Shown here piece by piece: positions 26,280 through 38,735 of a stretch of 64,000 bases of DNA. The first letter of the stretch is position 1, and every line of letters begins with the position of its first letter. The stretch lies in assembly GCF_037038585.1 (NCBI RefSeq), contig NC_092526.1, forward strand, positions 4,782,501-4,846,500, given 5' to 3'. This DNA is from Patagioenas fasciata. Its lineage: Eukaryota; Chordata; Aves; Columbiformes; Columbidae. The notes below the pieces were generated by a model. It ran no database searches and was not told the origin of the DNA. It saw only the letters and a program-made list of their open reading frames with translations. The translations under genes and the position numbers were made by a program.

Positions 26280-29200
26280 AGTTCTGCAGTATTTTTCCTA
26301 GCTTTAAACTAGCTTTGGATTTTCTCATTAGTTCGTTTTGAAGTCAAGTATCCATTCACACATGTACTGGTCTCAGATGACTGTGGTCTAACTGCCTTAG
26401 ACACTTTACAAAAGTCTTCATTCTCTATACAAGCAACCCTAACTCTCTCAGTAGTTGTTTTTCTTTCACCTTTGAAGCTCTTATACAAAACACTGTTCAC
26501 TTCAAGAGACCAGACTTGCCAATATCTACTTTTGTCTGACCCTGGTCAAAACCCACAGAGTTAGGAAGACTATTGAGAAGACATACAGGCATCTCTTAGA
26601 CCTCCTAACCCAAATCATGTTCAACAGACATTGAAGGATTTAGGAACAGGTACAATCTTGCTGTAGATATCAAGGCATACTCATCAGTCTTGGGACAGCT
26701 CACTCATTCAGCAGCTTCTAGGACATCAAACCTCTCTGTCATAGCTTAACTCAGTAAAATGCCTCAGTGCACCGAGTTGCAGAGGAGCATTTCTGAGAGT
26801 GCCTACTGCCAAATGGGTCTGTCCCTGCATAGCTTTGCTTGTTGGCATTATGTGTGGGCATGCTGTTCTTGGACATGAAGCTGAAGTACCTTGCAAGTTA
26901 TTTTTGTCCTAGTCTTGAGACCACTGACACTGTGTTGTCAGGCACTCAGATAAGACAAAATTCAGGACGTTATTGTTTTGTCGGTGCTGCATGGATCTTC
27001 TCCTGCAGCAGAAAGTGTCTGACCTTAACTGAATGGTTACAAATGGGTTTACAAGCTGAGAAAGTGCCTCCTTAGGAAGCACGTACTGTAGTTTCAGGAT
27101 GCGAAGCTGTATAAACATAATTTAATATGAAGAGTAACATGGAAACCTGTTAACATGTACAAGAGAAATGTTAAGCAGTTCCTCACCATAGTGGTCAGGT
27201 GGGATTCAAAGCATGATTATATTCACCAAGCTTTGAAATTTATCCTGAGATAGGAATCTTGAGGCTGACACTTAGTACATAGCAGTTGCAATGACTTCCA
27301 TGGGGTAGATGCGCTAAAGGAACGGAAAACTCATTCTTTTTTATGACATTTTTATGAAACAGTTATCCAGATATGCAAACAAGGCAGTTATCCTAGGAGA
27401 TGGTCCTAAGTTGCCTGCTACTAATATTGCCGCAGCTCTACTGAAAGTTTGAATATGGACAAACCAACGTTCACTGTGAACTTTACCAGCTGGAAAGCTT
27501 CCATACACAGTAGGGCTGTCCAATATGCTCTACTCTACTGGGGTCTCCAAGATGGCTGATAGTGTTTGGTGAAGGCCTGGGCTTGGTAGTGGGGATGGCA
27601 ATGACCTGGGATGTGGGAACAGTTTCAAGGCAGATTAAGTGATATCCTGAGGTGGTTTGGTGAGGGTTAGGCTGGTGCTGATGCAAAGGACACAGCTGGT
27701 GCGAAAGATTTGCACCTTGTCCATGAAGGTGCTAGGACGGCTACAGGAGAAGGATTTGGTTTGATCTGTAAAAAATACAGAACTGTTCAGAATTCCCTTT
27801 TTCTTGGCTCATGTTCGTGGCAAAGAGTCTTCTTTCAGAAGACCACAGCAAAGCTCTGGAGAGGATGTGGCAATGTCATCCAGTGGTGGGGCTGAGACAG
27901 TTGTAGAAACCCTCAGCTTAGAGGAGGTAACTGGTTGTATCTCGTGGACCAGGGGAGGAGGCAAATTGTCGTACATTTGGCTGGAGTTAGGTGCTCCGCA
28001 GATTTATGATTTTTTACATTGCACCATAATGCGTAATGTACAAAAAGATAAATATTTTCCATTCAGCAACATCTTGCTGTATTTTCATCTAACTCTATAA
28101 TTTTAATTATAAAGTGAACATAACCTGTATCAAATTATGATTTTGTTAACATATTGAATGAGGACAAGAAAAATAAATACCAGATTTTATACTGTACAGG
28201 CACATGAAGGTATAGTAAAAAAATCTGGTTTCCTTGACCACATTGTCATAATATGCATATATAACTGCTTATTGAATCCAGGCTGTGTAGACAACAGAAA
28301 GAACACTGGCTCCATACCATCACAATGCATGCCCACAACAAAGAGGAGGAAAGAACAGGCTCTTTCATTGTGTGTTTCTAAGTATTACCAACATAAGGGC
28401 TAAAAACATTACCTCTGTCTGAAGTGTATCTATATATCCATGCATAAGTTATTAACTGGGCTCCCTGAGCACAGTTGCTGAAAATATTAATATATTCAAA
28501 TTATATTCTAGCTACTGCAAAAACAGTAGATCAGACAAATGTAGTAAAATCTCTTCAGACAAAAGGAGTCATGTTATTTATAAAGTTCCTTCCCCCTCCC
28601 CTTACTGGAACACAAACCTTCATTGTATATAATACATGAGAATGCAAGATGATCCTTAGATGTCAAAATGTGGCTTACAGTTTGAATGTAATCATAAAAC
28701 AGTGACTCTAATGCTTGCCATAAACAAATTGTCACTGGTATTATGTAACTTAGACTATTCACAAAGTATAAAAGATGGGAAGAATAAAAGGTGGCTGCCA
28801 AACACTATGGGCCAAATCCGAAGGTTATGCCAAATTGCGCTAGCGGACTGGGAATTGCAAACCCAGCATGGAATTTGGATTTGCACTCCCCAGTGCTTGG
28901 GTTGCTCCTATGTCTTAAATTAGAGCAAAATAAGGCTATTTTTTTTTAGTTTGTCAGTTTAGACTGTAAGGCAGCAAAGCAGCAGCAGTGGCTTCTGCAA
29001 CCTCCCCTACTCCCTCTGTCCAGGAGGTGGGAAAATGAGATTAAAGTTCTCTAATTGCTGCAGGACCCATTTTTATACGTTGTGGCCTTGTCCCAAACAG
29101 GCACAGTCAGATAGCACCAGCAACACAGCCCAGAAGGAAGGACCACTCTCAAATCTGGTGGTCATGACTTTTTCATGTTATCCAGTGCATAGGGTACTGA

Positions 29201-29865
29201 GACCCTCCTCTTCGCTTGGAGTCGTTCGCAAAGCTGGCGCAGTGGGTTAAAGACAGAGACCATACATTAGGTTAGAAGGTCTTGCCTGCAAACAGCAACT
29301 AATAATGCATAGATATTTCCCTTTAGTCTTCGCTTCAGGAGTAATGTATATCTGATAATAAGTGAACTGCACAGATTTAAATTGCAGCTGATAGTGGTGT
29401 TAAGGACCTTTACCAGGGACAACAACCAAACTAGGGTGGTTGTCTACCCCTCTTTTTCCTCCTCCTTCCTTTTAAAAGTAAAATGACATTTTTTTCACAG
29501 CCTGAAATAATTGTTTGGGCAGAGATACTGGTTTAACTCATTATGAATTATTAGTGGAAAAGTGGGTCTCAGAAGTATGTTACATCTGAAATATTTTTCG
29601 TCACTTGAACATGTGCCGTCCAGAACTGGCCCTATTCTACCAGTCACTGGGAACAAACACTTCGCATTCACAGATGCTCCTAATTTGGTGTGGTTTGGAG
29701 TGTAATTTAGATCAAACGTATCCATGTAAATGAGTCAGGGTTTCTTAATTAGGTGCCTCTAAAGAAAAAACTTGGACCACATCAGTAGGTGTGGGTGTGG
29801 TGCCCACAGTACTGGAATCTTTCCTATAGATGAAGCTGAGTTTTGTTCAGGCATACTGTAGGTTT

Positions 29866-29903
29866 TTCTTTCCTTTTTTTTTTCTTTCCCTTTTTTTCTC
29901 TTA
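29866..29903. repeat. Polypyrimidine tract
   Basis: A T/C-only low-complexity stretch of about 38 bases on the plus strand, purine-only on the ARHGAP15 sense strand. No gene is associated with it. Confidence 0.85.
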
Positions 29904-31189
29904 AAGCACAATAATAAATCTGCAGATGGCATAGACATAAAGACGCTACTTCAGAGGAGCTGTCTAAAACACTGTCTCTTTGGCAAATGCCTTAAAGTAG
30001 GTCATTCTGCTGTGATTTAGGTTTATATTTCATTGCCAGCTTTTTGTTCCCATTACAAGTAGGGTGCATTCCAGTCCACAGATTTGCTCTTCATTTTTTT
30101 TTTCAGATGGTTTTTTTATTTACAAGAATTTGTAGTTCTTTATAAGAAAATGGCCAATACCCTGTCAGAAGTCCTAATCATGCACTTGACCACAAAGAGA
30201 GATGTACGAAGGTGATAACCTGCAAACGTTGGAATGTAAAATATCATTCTCTGGAAGCAAAAAATGTATCGATTCTCTTCACATGGTGATTGAAATGATC
30301 GTTGCATCTTTTGTAATGTGTGAAAAATGATTTGATCTAATGTCATTTCAGAAGTCTCACAGAGCAGGGGTGTCCATTGCCCTCGCTGTTCAGAAATTCA
30401 TTTTGTCTTTTTATATATTTGCTACTGAAAAGCATGTATTTTATAGCTTATTAAACAAAAAATCATCAGGGTCTGTTTTCAAATCAAAGTGCCGGGGAAT
30501 TTACATGCCAAACTCCCACTAGCTTTAATGAATTACCTGCATAAATTCCCTTTCAATCGATAGTAGAATAGATCCCATTGTGTTATATTAATTATTTTGC
30601 ACAGAACACTGACATTTTGGCATTAAAGTCTTTCTTGGTTTGTTTTTAAGTTCCAATGAATATCTTAAGAAACTTCATGCCTATTATTTATTTTACAGCC
30701 TTGTTCTGAGAAAAATCCCATATCTGTAGTCAGAAAAATGAAAAGCATTGCAATTTAGGCTTTTTATGATCTGATCCTGGACATAATGTGTTAGGGCCTA
30801 ATCTCCTAAAATAGGAAAAAAAAAAGGGGGAGGGAGGAAAGAACCGTTTTGTAATTAATTGAGCATTCTTAATTTTCACCAACAAAAAACATTCGAGTTG
30901 AAAAGAACGCTAACCCCAAGCAATATTAGGAGGTTACAAAATCACATAAATTAACTCCGCCAGTGATATTTTATTAAAGCTTATGTGAGTGCAAACCAGA
31001 ACCAGGGCTCTCACATGGTCTTGATTAACCAAAGAGTTACTTAGCGGTAACTGGCCTTCCCTGGGATGTGCTGGCCATATGTACACGTGCACCCACAGCA
31101 TCTATATGCACATGGATGAGCCTTCAAAGGCGCGGGGGGCTCGGGGTTGGGGGGACTGGAAAGTAATGGGAGAGTAGAAGTGAGAATTG

Positions 31190-31440
31190 TTCTCTGTGTC
31201 ATCATGGGCAAGTGCCCTACCCTTGTCATTCCTCACTTTCTCCATCTACACAACTAGGATAATAAAACTTACTGACCTGAAAAAGGAAGTTATGAGATTT
31301 AATTAATGTTTGAAAAGCTTTTTTTTTTTTTTTGAGATGGTTTGATATTGAGTAATGTGGGATGAACAATAGGAGCTCTTTGAAACAGGGGCTCTATCTC
31401 TCTGAATTTGTGTACTGCACCTAGCACAATGGTACAGCCA
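31190..31440 (-). mobile_element. Ancient MIR/CORE-SINE or CR1/L3-type retroposon fragment
   Basis: The plus strand reads, in order: a GGGCAAGTGCC block, TTCCTCACTTTCTCCATCTA, a GGATAATAAAACTTACTGACC block, TTAATTAATGTTTGAAAAGC, a long T run, GGAGCTCTTTGAAACAGGGG and CTGCACCTAGCACAATGG. These follow the remembered order of the widespread old amniote element that contains the CTCAGTTTCCCCATCTGTAAA and GCACCTAGCACAATGGGG blocks. It is highly diverged. Exact family assignment (MIR, THER or L3/CR1) needs a repeat library. Confidence 0.55.
31318..31333. repeat. Poly(T) run
   Basis: A homopolymer of about 15-16 T embedded within the old retroposon fragment. It may be a later expansion at a T-rich site of that element. 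Confidence 0.8.
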
Positions 31441-33924
31441 CAGAGTCAACTGTATCATCATAAATATTTAAATTAAAACTATGTTAATTATTTTTATCGT
31501 TCTGTTATTTGCTGATACACCAGTTCAGTCCATTTTGAAGCTTAGTGACATTGAAAAGTACCAAGTGTAATTATTTGCCCGATTGTTATGAAAATCAGGG
31601 TTTATATTTTTAAATATGGTTGTGGAAATAGGAGGTATGTGGAAACACAGGTAAAAACGTGGTTTTAATTACTTGTCATTGTTCTCATTAAAACCACCAG
31701 GCTGTAAGTTATTCTTTAGGGAAGAGGTGAGCTTTGCAAACTCTCTTATCCCACTAAAAGGAGGACAGGGCATGACTGCAAAAACCTCAGTAGCAGATCG
31801 CCCCCACCCCCAAGTAGATAAAATAAAACTGCTTAAAGGTGCTTCTGGAAGACTGGATTTATTTTTTGCCTTTAATCCAAAAATCTATTATTACTTCTGT
31901 CTTGTGCACACATGTGCATGGCGCACGTTTTCTTGTGTCTACTAATTTACAAGGGAAGAGTTTAGAAGACCAATGTATGCTTAGCAGAGAGAAACGGCTT
32001 TAACTCTTCTCCTTCCCTCAAAAAGGAGCCCTGGGAAGCCACAGTAAATGGGACAAGTGTTGGCGTTGCTCCAGCTCCTCTCTAAAACACTTCTATAGCT
32101 GGAACAGAGAAAAGCACGTGTGCGAGAGCATGTCTTGATATCCATTTGCCCTTCTCAAGCTACAAAATGATTAATTCACTTCATGTAGATCTTAAAATTT
32201 TAGTCAGGGATGCCTGAGTGTGTTGTGCTCCTGGCCGGTCACCTACTTGCTCTTCTCTTCCTCTTCCTCACATTTCCAGTAGCAGCTCCCCAAGCTTGTA
32301 GGAACAAAGCTGAAGAGCAAGAGCTGCTCATGAGTTGCCCAATTATAAAGAAAGGTCTTGATTTGGGAAATAATTTCAACAGTCATTCTTTCTTCTGCCT
32401 TCAGCTCAGAACTTCTGTGCTTCTGCATATTCCTGAATCTGGGCATTTTTCTTGAAGCAAAATTTAAATGCCCATCCCACACTTTGGGTTGCAGCTCTCC
32501 CACAAGTTCTCTGAGGTTTCCCAAACAGAAATTTTTTGTATAATCCTTCCATTCCGGGGACTGCTTTTTCTTTTAAATAACTTTAACCTATTTTTTTTCC
32601 TTCTCTTTTCCTTAATAGAAGGCTTGTACAGTTCTTAACGTAATCTATTCTTCTACTGTGTGAAAAAAAAAAAGAGGTTTTCCTGAGCCTGGATTTAATA
32701 TGTAAGCCTGCCTGAAACTGCTGATATGACACATAGTTTAGTAAGAGAAAATCACATATGTTTGCTACATCTTTCCTCCACCAACTTTATAGAAAAGAAA
32801 AGTTTGCAGACATCCCCTGCTAACTATTACTAGCTACCATACTTTGACTTTATTTTCTGATTTCCCCTCAGATTTCTGGGTACTGCTGCTGGACTTGTCA
32901 TCACATTGTCATCATGTCCTGGTGTGCAGGCTACTGTGGGCTTCTCTCTATGCATGCTTTTTCCTCTTTTTATTTAATCTTTAAGAGGTAGAAATAAGTC
33001 TGTTTAGTTCCATGTAGTGTGCAATAAGCCTGTGCTCTTCAGAATGCAGCTACCACATGTTACGAGGTTTGGGGGGTGTCTGTGTGTTTTGTTTGTCAGT
33101 GCTGTTTTCTGTTCATAGAGCTATGGACACAAGGGAAGGTTATTTTTCAAAACAACTAAAGCATGAATCTTGTAATACTTACGACGTTCGTTAGGTAATA
33201 TATTAATATTAGTGGGTTTGGTTTAGTTAAAAAGGTTCTGCTGTAGCGGAGGAGCTTATTTCCAGTGAAATTGATGCGAAAATTTTCTAGTAAGAGTGAA
33301 GCATTTGGGCAGGGGGAAAGGCAGTCGGAAAAGAAAGCATCATTTTCTCTCTGAAAGAGCAGCAAACCTGGACGGCATCTGAAAATGTACGTGTAATACA
33401 GGAAAAATGGAGCAAAAACATAGAGCTTCTTGGATTCAAAGGTGAATCAAAAGGAATTGGCTTCTGCCCGGACAAGGCAGCCAGAGAGGCCACAGTAACA
33501 GATCCACGTGATAAACCAAGAGGCAACTGCAGAGCTCCCCAGACAACTTGCCTGAAGTGCCTGCCAAGGAGGCAGATGCTGCTGCTGGAAGAATATCTTC
33601 CACAGTTGGGCATCTGGGTTCAGCGCTTTCCACGTAAGGGAGAGGGATGGAAGCATCAGGCTGGCCCCTGTCTTCCCTTTTAATTATTTCAACATCCGCT
33701 TTATACTTTTGTAAATAACACGTATTATCCTGCCGTTGTGAGGGAAAATAATAAGCAAGGAGAAGGGGGGGTTTTGTCTGTAATATATCTCTTCGCGGGG
33801 GTGTCTACATGGATGGGTAGAGATGAACTGGAGCTTGGCTGCCCTGTGCTCCAGCCTGGTCAGATGTGAGACAGCTCGGGTCTGGGAGCCGCAGAGCTGC
33901 CTTGCGGTGGCACGGAGCTCAACC

Positions 33925-33981
33925 TAATAAGCAGAGCAGGCTGAGATTCATTAATTTAACATTAATAAGCACAGCTTATTA
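33925..33981. promoter_or_regulatory. TAATAAGC motif cluster with hairpin dyad
   Basis: TAATAAGC occurs at 33925-33932 and 33963-33970 on the plus strand, and inverted as GCTTATTA at 33974-33981. The last two form a perfect 8-bp inverted repeat around ACA. ATTAATTTAACATTAAT, rich in TAAT homeodomain cores, lies between them. The pattern suggests a transcription-factor-bound element, but no factor is assigned. Confidence 0.3.
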
Positions 33982-34204
33982 GCTCAGGCACAGTGCTGGA
34001 TAATGCAGGCACACAGCTTCTGGAGCAGAGCTGTGTCCGCCCTCGCCAGCTCGGAGCATGAGGACCCAGCCGGGTGCTCCTCTCCCCTCCTGCCTCTTGT
34101 ATTAGGGTGGAAAGACTATTTTGCAGTTGCTGCAGAAGCGCCTGTGCAAAAACAACCCCCTCAAAGCCCCACAAACTCTAGATTTTTAGATTGCATTGCT
34201 GGCT

Positions 34205-34340
34205 TAGGCTCAGTCTTTAAGCCATTCAAACTTCTTGTGCCTCAGTTTCCCAATAGGTGCGTATTGGCTGCCTCAAAGATGCTGCTTTGGAAGCAGGTTA
34301 GATACCAATCATAAAATACTGTGGGATCCTTAAGAGTGAA
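34205..34340 (-). mobile_element. Probable old MIR-type SINE fragment
   Basis: The plus strand contains CTTGTGCCTCAGTTTCCCAA, the near-invariant core of inverted MIR/CORE-SINE copies. It is followed by a diverged AGATACCAATCATAAAATAC-like tail. Only the core is convincing, so the boundaries are approximate. Confidence 0.4.
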
Positions 34341-34539
34341 ATGTTCCTTCTGCTTTGCTTGAATTATAGTTTTGTGAGTAAATTATTGTCTAAAAATAAT
34401 GATTTGTCAGGTGGGGTTTGGTTGCTCTCTGTTCATGTTTGTGCAGAGAGCCAATACAAGATCTCTGCATCATTTCATGTCCCATGTCTGCCTGCAAAAC
34501 AGGGCCAGAAAGGTATATCGGTTTTATCTGGTACCCGAG

Positions 34540-34585
34540 ACTCTGTTTGGGAGTGAAATTTCACTCTGTTTGGGAATGAAATTCC
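34540..34585. repeat. 23-bp direct tandem duplication
   Basis: Two adjacent near-identical copies of ACTCTGTTTGGGARTGAAAT, differing by an A/G at one position and at the final base. It is a small local duplication with no coding meaning. Confidence 0.85.
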
Positions 34586-35579
34586 CCTGTAAATGAACAA
34601 CAGGAAAGAAAGGAGACCTGGGGACCTTGGGGCTGTATTGACAAATGTATGAGACAGCAATATATGGGCTATATGTAGCAAGTAAATGTTCTTTAAGCAT
34701 TTTCAAGTAGGCTGTTTTCTGTAGCCCTTTATTTGGGAAAATCCCTACTCAGGTTGGGTTTTGTTGTTTCTTTCATATGTAAAGTGTATTTGTTTGATAT
34801 ACTCATCCTCAGGAAGAAGTATGAATAACCTAATAGTAGCTGTGCTCAATTATTTTTAGTATGAGTTCTAATAAAACAATTTGTTATGGTATTAGACTGA
34901 CAAGAGCAATGTGATGTGTCCGTTCAGCCCCGTATTTTGCTTCTTTCACTTATGAGTAGTAGAATAGATTTCATGCAGAGGTAAACAGGGGAAATGTGTG
35001 TGGGGTTTTTTTTTTCCCCTATCAAATGCAAAAAGCTTAAAAGAACAGGTACTGCAACCCCAAACATTGCTTTAGATCCCCATCAGAAACCCCTTGAAGC
35101 TCAGCTCAACATTGGGCAAGAGCAGCCGTCTCCACTAACAAATACAGAAATTGCATTAATATGCCTCTAATCAAACCAGCTTACTTATTTTTTTTCAACT
35201 AATCAGAAACTTTTGAACATCCTATGATTTACACTGAGCAAGCTCTGTGACTGAAGAGGATGGCAGAAGGTGCAACTCACTGATGAGGCTGGCGCATCAT
35301 GCACATTGATGCCCCTCTTCTGAAGAATATCCCTAAAAGTGATACAATTTTGCTTTATGTAACTTCTGCAAACTAGTCTTGTTTCCTAGGTTAATTTAAA
35401 TAGCCACACATTGCCTATATTTAAATAATATAAACATCTTTTAATTACTAGTAGTGTGTGTAAGCGTCCTTATTCTCATTTATGGAGCCACAAGGTCGTG
35501 CAGACTGGCCTCTTTCTTTCACATTGACAGGTTCAAGAGAACATATCAGTTTTTATCTGGGTTTTTTTTGTATTTTCAG

Positions 35580-35687
35580 TGTCTATTCTACGGCTTCTTC
35601 CATGTCAATGGATAGAAGCTTATGGAATAGTCGTTCCGTGAGGAAGCACACCTCCATCTTCACCATGCCTTCTGCAGACACAACCAG
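35580..35687 (+). other. Candidate antisense exon, 108 bp
   Basis: A strong acceptor (T-rich tract ending GTATTTTCAG) and a strong donor (CCAG|GTAAGAGC) flank 108 bp on the plus strand, antisense to ARHGAP15. The exon is open in one frame, entering and leaving in the same phase. The peptide includes MDRSLWNSRSVRKHTSIF and I recognise no family. It could be an exon of an unannotated antisense lncRNA or of a nested gene, or a chance pairing of splice sites. The opposite strand lacks splice signals here. Confidence 0.3.
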
Positions 35688-35867
35688 GTAAGAGCATGTG
35701 CTTATTTAGATGTTACTGTATCCATAGACTTAAGCCTGGTATTCCGTACATATGCATTATGAAGTATTGGTATTTTGTTGTCTGTATTTTAGGGTGGTGG
35801 GTTTTTTTGTTTTCCTTTATCCAAAACCACAAGTCTTGGTCCAGTTTTGACAGTTATTCTACACATG

Positions 35868-36080
35868 CACAGCAGGAAACTATCACTGTCCCCAACAGAT
35901 TACGCTCTAAAAAGCCAAGGCAGACAAAGGAAGTATTATCATCATTTTGTAAACAAGGAACCAAGACACAGAGAGATTAAGTGATTTACCCAAGGTGACC
36001 CAGAGCATCCGGTCAAAGCCAAGAACTGAACCCGCATCTCCCGAGTCTCAATCATGTGATTTAACTATGAGAGCAAAGAC
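35868..36080 (+). mobile_element. Ancient MIR/CORE-SINE-containing retroposon, well preserved
   Basis: The plus strand contains ACTGTCCCCAACAGATTACG, then a GACAAAGG, AGTATTATCATCATTTTG block, ACACAGAGAGATTAAGTGAT, TTACCCAAGGTGACCCAGAG and GAACTGAACCCGCATCTCCC. This is the MIR/CORE-SINE core in its natural order (CAGAGAGGTTAAGTGACTTGCCCAAGGTCACACAG and onward). The upstream part resembles the block joined to this core in old CR1/L3-type reptile elements. It is clearly recognisable despite its age. Confidence 0.7.
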
Positions 36081-37585
36081 TTATTGTATATACCTGATAG
36101 CTCTCTCCCAAGACATGGTAAGAAAACCTTCTTCAGGTTAGGAGCAATGCCACACATCGTGCAGTAAATTTTGTATATGGTATATTGGAGCTGACAGCTT
36201 GTACCCACTTCTTGCACTCAGGTTCTTCCCAGGAAATAATTTCCCTTATTATTCTTCCATTGACAGTAATAAATTTTCATCCTTCTCTAGATAACCCACT
36301 GAATGAGAGAATATGCACACATGGTACGTCAGATGAATACCTAGAAAACTGTTTTTCTGCAAGGCCAAACTCAGTCATTTTATGGGCTGTTTAAAATCCT
36401 TCCATGCTTAGTGAAACGGGGACATTCCCATGAATGCACAGACTTCATTTTGCAGTTTCAACTGGAAGCTGCAAAACAAGATAAAGGATCTACATCTCTT
36501 ACATGTATATGCCAGGAGAACACAGCAGAAAAGATCAGTATAAAGGCATCATTCATTATAAGCTCAGAGTAGCCTTTTATTTGAAGTCTTTATTACTGCC
36601 TCACTGGGGTCATTATAGCATTCCTGGGATAGCAACTCCTCTGTGCACAAGGGCCCTACATTCTGCTTATTCCCTTCAATTTTAAGGGCAGTTTGGTTGA
36701 GAAGTGCCTGTAGAAAATAACACATTAGTCCCAACAGCAGGACAGCCACGAAGGGAGGAACAGGACCCTGCCCTTCATGTGTCCCCATCTTGAGGTCTGC
36801 CACTTCTGCCTGGTTATTCTGCAAGTCAAACAGCTGCAGGTCCATTTCCAAGCGAGCTCATGGTCTATGTACATTTTTACTGTTAATGCCACGAAAGACG
36901 AGAACAAAACCCAAAGTGAACCATAGAACCTGGGTTGACTTTGTGGGCTGACATGTCTTGCAAACGGAGCTCAATGAGCACAGAAACCACAGAGGAATGA
37001 TAAGGTGGAGCCTCACAGTGTAATTTTTCTGCCTCTGTGGTATCTCAGCAACGTTAGGAGACAAAAAGTGAACTTCCGGATCTTTCCTCAGCATTTCTCA
37101 GATGTTTGATGTTGTCACAAGCTTTCTTGTGGGGTACAAGAGCTCATAATGGATTTTCTTGATTGAAATTACTTCTATCATTACAAGCCTCAATAAAGGA
37201 GTTTGAATGGCAGGGAACTTGATGGTGAAAATATGGTGATCACAGGTCTGTTGTTGGAGAAGTCAAACTGAACTGGACAGTTGCAATACTGGAATATGTT
37301 GCACTTGTCCAATTCAATATATCTGTACCATAGTAATCCCCATGTGTCTGACTGTATTGAAGAAAACAGAACTGTTTTCTAGTAGAGAAGAAGTCATGCC
37401 TTTGCTTAGATATACTGATTTCTTGAGCAGGAATAGGATATACATAGATACCATAAATCATGCTTAGTTTTGCCGAAGAATGTAATCATCTTTGGTATTT
37501 TGGATGAAATTTCCAGTAGGATTTGGACATCACACACCAATTCCTTTTAAAATTATTGACCGGTTATTATTACAGTTCTACTTAC

Positions 37586-37691
37586 TTCTTTAGGTGTTCA
37601 AAGAGGATTTTCATTGTGTCATAGTTTGGTTTCGGGAGCTTTTTTACCAGGCTCCTTATGGATTTGATGCGAGTGGCGTTGTCCTGGATTT
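37586..37691 (-). CDS. ARHGAP15: ARHGAP15 penultimate coding exon (RhoGAP domain)
   Basis: This 106-bp minus-strand exon encodes 34 complete codons plus split codons at both ends. The peptide includes IQDNATRIKSIRSLVKKLP and then PNYDTMKILFEHLKK, which align with the segment of human ARHGAP15 reading QDNNTRIEAVKSLVQKLP and DTMKVLFGHLTK. In RhoGAP folds this is the helical part just before the conserved VFGP strand and helix. The acceptor is a long T-rich tract ending CTCCTTAG, and the donor is AA|GTAAGT. The trailing AA pairs with the G that opens the exon at 15454 to give lysine. The leading AA needs one base from an exon to the right of this window. It is too short to stand out as an open frame and was found by homology. 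Confidence 0.95.
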
Positions 37692-38123
37692 CTAAGGAGG
37701 AAAAATAAAAAATAAGAATAATTTAAAAATATATATATATAGGTATATATTTACATATCACAACTTTGAGTGCTGTATCAGGACATTACTTTGCCCACTA
37801 CTGTATCTGATACCTTAACAAGAAAAAACATCATTAATACATGGTTAAAAGCAGAATGTATCATACCTTCTGTCACCTTAGTAGAGAGAAAGAATAATTT
37901 ACAAGGATTAAAAATTCTCTCTTGATCCTAAGGAAGAAATTTGTGATTCATATAATTATATTCTTATGCTTGTCATTTATTTTATTAGACCATCATCCTA
38001 AACGAAAGTAACCCCAAGGAGTAGGGGACCACATTTTAGGGAGAATTGCACTTTGGAATGACCTTTGTCCAATGATGCAGTTTCTGTCATGGATGCACTT
38101 CCCAGGTAGTCCTTGTTTTCTTT

Positions 38124-38166
38124 CTCTCTTTCTTTCGTTTTTTAATTTTTATTTATTTATTTATTT
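38124..38166. repeat. CTTT/TTTA low-complexity tract
   Basis: A run of TTTC-type repeats passes into about five TTTA units. It is simple-sequence DNA with no coding content. Confidence 0.8.
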
Positions 38167-38656
38167 GCTATTCTTTTTATTCATGCTTTCTGGTGATCAA
38201 TTATTTTGAGAAACTAGTTCCAGTGTAGTTATTTTCTAATACCTGTAACATCTCACAGCTACCATTTCTGTAGGAAGTGATTTGTATTTCAAACTTAAAA
38301 TTAGTTAGAAGAATGCAGTACTAAGGACTTTAATCTCTCTTTTGAGGTGATAAGAACATTGCTGTCCTTTTTGTTCAGATATACCTTCCTGTTGATGATG
38401 GATGATTCATAGTTTCATGGGAAAGGTTTGACAGATATTTTCATGAATTTGTTTAAGATGTTGCAACTAAAGTGAAGTCATGTACAACTGTGCTTTCATT
38501 TAGGAACAGATTAGATAAGGTGCCAGTAGGTCTGACGTAGGGAAAACATCTTGCATGTTACATGCCCTAGATAACCTGAGAATACTTTCCTGATCTTATC
38601 AGCTATGATTTAATTATCACCTATCATTCTTCGTATACGTTCCTTTTTAATATTCA

Positions 38657-38735
38657 TATGGCCTTAGCACCCAGAGATCTCAATCAGGACCGAATCCCAG
38701 TTGCGGTAGGTGCTGCATAAGCATACATGGTTATT
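38657..38735 (+). mobile_element. Old CR1/L3-type retroposon fragment
   Basis: The plus strand reads TTAGCACCCAGAGATCTCAA, TCAGGACCGAATCCCAG and GGTAGGTGCTGCATAAGCAT. This follows the GCACCTAGAGGCCCCAATCAGGG and TGTGCTAGGCGCTGTACAAACA blocks of an ancient amniote element. It corresponds to the reverse complement of the end of the fragment at 31190-31440 and adjoins, in the parent element, the part seen at 35868-36080. Confidence 0.5.

Larger units (their letters stand above)
15455..37585 (-). other. ARHGAP15: ARHGAP15 terminal intron (22.1 kb)
   Basis: The intron is bounded on the minus strand by the donor AA|GTAAGTAG at 37585 and the acceptor CAACAG at 15455. It contains a palindromic RFX-type X-box (18424), the 32-bp minisatellite (25961-26279), several ancient retroposon fragments, a TAATAAGC cluster (33925-33981) and an exon-like segment on the opposite strand (35580-35687). 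The remaining sequence is AT-rich and I recognise nothing else in it. Confidence 0.9.
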
